Shown here piece by piece: positions 5,494-8,468 of a stretch of DNA of 8,468 nt. The stretch comes from Desulfobulbus sp. (lineage in GTDB: Bacteria > Desulfobacterota > Desulfobulbia > Desulfobulbales > Desulfobulbaceae): assembly GCA_030600525.1 (NCBI GenBank), contig JAUVLX010000145.1, positions 1 through 8,468 on the forward strand. The letters run 5' to 3'. A program made the position numbers and the translations under genes. A model generated the notes under the pieces. The model worked only from the letters and a program-made list of their open reading frames with translations, was not told the DNA's origin and did not search any database. Numbering within the stretch: the first letter of the stretch is position 1; each line of letters opens with the position of its first letter.

Positions 5494-6678
5494 TCAAGGA
5501 GCTTGAGCCAGCCCGACCCCACGGTCTGCAACGTCCACACCGGGTGCAAGGGGAGCGGTTGTTGCCGCAGCCAGAAGGCGAGCAGTAATCACACTTGCCT
5601 TAGCAGGCAACGGTTGGCTGCGGATAGCCTCCCACCAGAGAGCCGCAAGCCCCGCGACATGCGGGCATGCCATACTGGTTCCATTTAAAGGAACCAAGCC
5701 ACCTCCGGCCTTAGCGGACACAATGGCTACACCAGGGGCTGCAATCTGTGGAAATGTGTTGGAGAAATATGCAATCCCCAAGCCATTGTTTCCTTGCTCC
5801 AATGCACCCACAGCCATGACTCCTTCTGCTGCCGCAGGAATCGAAACCCCTATTTTATAGTCAGGATTTTTATTTCGTTTACTCTCATTACCGGCAGCTG
5901 CCACAACTACCGTTCCGGAACCAAATGCTGCCTGTCGCTGGAGCATCAGCATCACAGCATCAAACATTCTCAAATTCGCGCGGTACCCTTCCAACGCCCT
6001 TGAGGTTGCGAAATCAGCTGGTAAGCCCTGGTTCTCCACCATATCGTTGACCCAGCCGGGAAAGTCAAATCCTAGCGACATGGAGATCACCACTGCCCCC
6101 TGATTTGCGGCCCACTGCAATCCCTGAAACAGCATCTGCGAGTCCCCGCGTCCGTCATTGCCCAAAACCTTGCCAATTAAAGCATTGTCAACCCCAGGAG
6201 CAACACCAATCCTTGTATTGGCTACGGTTCGTCCGAATAGAGTACCCGCGCAGTGGGTACCATGCCCCTGGACATCACCGTTCCAATCGCCGGTAAAATC
6301 CTTTTCAACCAGGGTAACGCCTGTAAAAGCCTCATGATCTCTATCAATTCCAGTATCCAGCACCGAAACAAGGACATTTTTCCCTGTATAACCCGAATCA
6401 TCTGCTCCCACAGCACTGATCCCCCAGGCAGGATCGTCTTCGTCCGCCTCACCCATCACAACCGGAGCAATCAACCGGGTGGGCATCACGGGTGCCATTG
6501 CATGCACCTGTGGATTACGGGCAAAATCAACTACATCGGCGGATCGAAGTTCCTCGGTTTCTAAAACCGGCTGGGAATATTGCACCTGCTCAAATCCACG
6601 AGCAGAAGAGGAAATCTCAAATGGAGCGCCCAAACTTGTTTCACTCATATCACGTAAAAGAATATATTGACGCGGCAT
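5494..6678 (-). CDS. Subtilisin-family (S8) serine protease, probably cytoplasmic
   Basis: This 394-residue subtilase has a complete catalytic set: Asp108 in VLDTGID, His139 in GHGTHCAG, oxyanion Asn264 in AAAGNES and Ser335 in NGTSMACPHVAG. Residues 1 to about 80 precede the catalytic domain and look like a short propeptide, ending with a V-x-D-F-A-R-N-P-Q-V type stretch as I9-like prodomains often do. The start has no hydrophobic segment, so the enzyme is probably intracellular. The ATG at 6678 is supported by a strong GGAGGT six bases upstream. The protein ends soon after the catalytic core, with no extra C-terminal domain. It lies between the trypsin-nuclease fusion and two small envelope protein genes on the same strand. 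The substrate is unknown; one of the neighbouring proteases or proenzymes is possible. Confidence 0.95.
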   Translation of the reverse strand: MPRQYILLRDMSETSLGAPFEISSSARGFEQVQYSQPVLETEELRSADVVDFARNPQVHAMAPVMPTRLIAPVVMGEADEDDPAWGISAVGADDSGYTGKNVLVSVLDTGIDRDHEAFTGVTLVEKDFTGDWNGDVQGHGTHCAGTLFGRTVANTRIGVAPGVDNALIGKVLGNDGRGDSQMLFQGLQWAANQGAVVISMSLGFDFPGWVNDMVENQGLPADFATSRALEGYRANLRMFDAVMLMLQRQAAFGSGTVVVAAAGNESKRNKNPDYKIGVSIPAAAEGVMAVGALEQGNNGLGIAYFSNTFPQIAAPGVAIVSAKAGGGLVPLNGTSMACPHVAGLAALWWEAIRSQPLPAKASVITARLLAAATTAPLAPGVDVADRGVGLAQAP

Positions 6679-6713
6679 AAATCTACCTCCATGATGTATA
6701 TTAGCTCGTCCTC

Positions 6714-6728
6714 AAAAGGGGCTTCCCC
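6714..6728 (-). terminator. Weak hairpin between nuclease fusion and subtilase
   Basis: Read on the minus strand, GGGG-AAG-CCCC is followed by TTTT. The stem has only 4 bp and the T-run only 4, so it could be a weak terminator or chance. It lies about 80 nt after the upstream stop and about 35 nt before the next start. I see nothing else convincing in this 130-bp gap apart from the ribosome binding site of the next gene. Confidence 0.25.
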
Positions 6729-6808
6729 GCAAAGAGAACGGTGTACATATAACAGAGATTATTACCTAAAGTATTTCTCGACCTATAATCCCCCCCTCGT
6801 CTCGCCTG

Positions 6809-8468
6809 TTAAACGGTAATATCACCGGGTCCGTTTACAATCCGGTGCCCCCGATGTTCAACCATGCCCAATGGATCATGCATGGCAAGCCGTCCAAAAT
6901 GCAAACCAGCCTTATTTTCCACCAGTTGCACAGGGACCTGATAGGTCTTGTACGCACCAAAAACAAACTCCAAGTCTTCTATAAATCTTGCTTGACTCAA
7001 AAGATACGCCGTGGCAGAGAGTTGACCGGTGAACGTATTTATGCAGACAACAACCTTCCAATACTCCTGCGGAATAAGCATATCCCGATATTCGCGATCG
7101 CAGGGACCGAATACAGGACCGGTAAAAACGTTCACCTTCAAATCATGGAGTGCGGCGTTATCAAGAATATAATCCTCAAGGTCCAACCAACTCCTCTGAT
7201 TAAGCTGTGCATGTTGTGGATGGGCATTGGTATAGAAGAAGGTGTCATCTGCTGCCTGAGCTGCCTCTTCTCTCGTCTCGCCCCATGCAGGATCAAGCCG
7301 TCGCACCATGTGACCTCGATCCAACGGATTGTTTTTATACAGTTCATTCCCTACCTGATAGATTTCCTCCATGCGCGGGTCCAGTCCCCACCTGTCACGG
7401 CGGCGGGGTATCTTATACAGCTTACCGCCATCAATATTGCATGCGGTAAACAATGCCAGACGGCGGCTCTTATGCATAGCCAACGAAAAATGGAGATAAT
7501 GAAGGTAGGGGTCCTCGCTATTTTGCACTGGAGCCACAACACCTGGATCAGCCGTAGGAAAGGCAACTGCCTGCCCTAAAAACGAAGGATCATATCCTTC
7601 ACGGGTCTCCAAATCTGCCAAGGTAGGTTTCCTTTCCTCAGCACCAGGACTTGGCAGTAATATAGTGCTGCGGCCATACAGGTCTGCGAGCTTGCTCTTT
7701 ATAGTTTCACTGGTGACAGCAAAATTATTTTCTTTGTAGGAGCCGGCAAAATGGAGGCCGGCAGCTTTACCATCTTTAAGATTGACCACCACCGAACCTG
7801 AATTGCCCCCCAGAGTGGTACAGTCATGGGTCAAGATAAACCGATCCTCACGAACACCGGTAACACGCCCCGGACTGAGTCGTTTAACATTGTAGATATT
7901 GTTAAAAATACGCTGCATGATAAACGGATCATTTCTTCCTGCATCCTTTGCGGGGTATCCGATAACGGCCACATCATCGTTTCGCTGCACCTGAAGGGAT
8001 GACAGCTCAATCGGCTGCGGTAGCCCCTCAACCTTTTCAAGTCGAATCAGGGCTATATCTGGTCTTCCCTGGCCTTCTTTCTCAATAAAAACAATATCAA
8101 CAACCCCAACTTCAAAGGCTGGATTTGGAGAGGTATACTCTTCGTTAAAATCTACCTGTACCCCTAACTGGACACCAAAAGGGGTGGTACGGAGGACAAT
8201 ATGGTTGCCAGAGTGATAGGCAAAAACATTTGCAACATGCCGGTTGGTAATCATCACATCTTCATCTATCATCCACCCGGTCCCGACATATTCCATGGTA
8301 GGATCATTCACCAACTCCACACGCCCGACTTTAGGGATGGCCTGCTGGAGATACTCTGCTGCCGGTTCTATTCTATTTTTTATCACCTGCAGTTCTGGTT
8401 CTTCCCATTGTCCGTCCCGGATCAGTAAGGCAGGCCGCCCTGTAGCAAGTACAATGGCCTCAGGAGAT
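6809..8468 (-). CDS. Trypsin-like serine protease fused to DNA/RNA non-specific endonuclease (5' partial)
   Basis: This is a two-domain enzyme. With residues numbered from the GTG at 8386, the N-terminal half is a chymotrypsin-fold protease: His50 in TNRHV, Asp110 in RPDIALIRL and Ser196 in GGNSGS form the triad. After a linker of about residues 240-290, the C-terminal half is a NUC1-type nuclease with DRGHM (356-360, catalytic His359) and TNAHPQ...LNQ..W, where Asn396 is the expected Mg ligand. Members of this family cut both DNA and RNA. The GTG is not the real start: the frame stays open for 27 more codons to the window edge, and they read as sensible protein (EAIVLATGRPALLIRDG), so the true start lies outside. 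No signal peptide can be judged. All catalytic residues of both domains are present, so I expect an active fusion. A stop at 6809 is followed by 130 bp before the next protease gene. Confidence 0.93.
   Translation of the reverse strand, partial: SPEAIVLATGRPALLIRDGQWEEPELQVIKNRIEPAAEYLQQAIPKVGRVELVNDPTMEYVGTGWMIDEDVMITNRHVANVFAYHSGNHIVLRTTPFGVQLGVQVDFNEEYTSPNPAFEVGVVDIVFIEKEGQGRPDIALIRLEKVEGLPQPIELSSLQVQRNDDVAVIGYPAKDAGRNDPFIMQRIFNNIYNVKRLSPGRVTGVREDRFILTHDCTTLGGNSGSVVVNLKDGKAAGLHFAGSYKENNFAVTSETIKSKLADLYGRSTILLPSPGAEERKPTLADLETREGYDPSFLGQAVAFPTADPGVVAPVQNSEDPYLHYLHFSLAMHKSRRLALFTACNIDGGKLYKIPRRRDRWGLDPRMEEIYQVGNELYKNNPLDRGHMVRRLDPAWGETREEAAQAADDTFFYTNAHPQHAQLNQRSWLDLEDYILDNAALHDLKVNVFTGPVFGPCDREYRDMLIPQEYWKVVVCINTFTGQLSATAYLLSQARFIEDLEFVFGAYKTYQVPVQLVENKAGLHFGRLAMHDPLGMVEHRGHRIVNGPGDITV

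Noticed and set aside
6845..7579. Long plus-strand open frame of 244 codons
   Set aside because: It lies wholly antisense to the trypsin-nuclease fusion, which has intact catalytic motifs, and its translation shows no recognisable domain.

Overview
All genes I can support lie on the minus strand, so transcription runs from high to low coordinates. Base composition is roughly balanced, Shine-Dalgarno sites are clear, and there are short cell-envelope proteins. This points to a bacterium, probably Gram-negative. A deltaproteobacterial (Desulfobacterota-like) or other morphologically complex lineage would fit this mix of genes, but that is only an impression. I see no tRNA, rRNA, CRISPR array, insertion sequence or integrase.

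In transcription order the window holds: (1) a trypsin-like protease fused to a DNA/RNA non-specific (NUC1/DRGH) endonuclease, whose 5' end runs off the right edge (6809-8468); (2) a compact subtilisin-family protease without a signal peptide (5494-6678); (3) two small envelope proteins, one exported or anchored and one with three predicted membrane helices (4446-5331); (4) a 90-residue protein of unknown function (4121-4393); (5) a 215-bp gap with twin palindromic sites, a likely operator; (6) a 97-residue protein that matches the N-terminal propeptide-like domain of the next gene (3612-3905); (7) a 690-residue subtilase with about 17 Cys/Thr/Arg/Pro repeats and a strongly acidic, aromatic C-terminus (1485-3557); (8) a hairpin with a T-tract and a possible overlapping promoter; (9) an APH/kinase-fold phosphotransferase (201-1223); and (10) a further gene that overlaps the kinase stop by ATGA and runs off the left edge (1-204).

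The window encodes three serine proteases. Both complete ones lack a signal peptide, so they probably act in the cytoplasm. One protease is joined to a nuclease, and another sits beside what looks like its own detached prodomain, a possible trans inhibitor or chaperone. This resembles a regulated intracellular protease pathway of the kind seen in bacterial conflict or cell-suicide loci, but nothing here proves that role.

The most unusual idea is at the left end. Thr/Cys-rich repeats on a subtilase are followed by an APH-fold kinase and an overlapping gene whose visible start hints weakly at the HopA1 family. In thioviridamide-type and class V lanthipeptide pathways, APH-like and HopA1-like proteins cooperate to dehydrate Ser/Thr. 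The subtilase tail could therefore be modified in a RiPP-like way. This depends on identifying the truncated gene.
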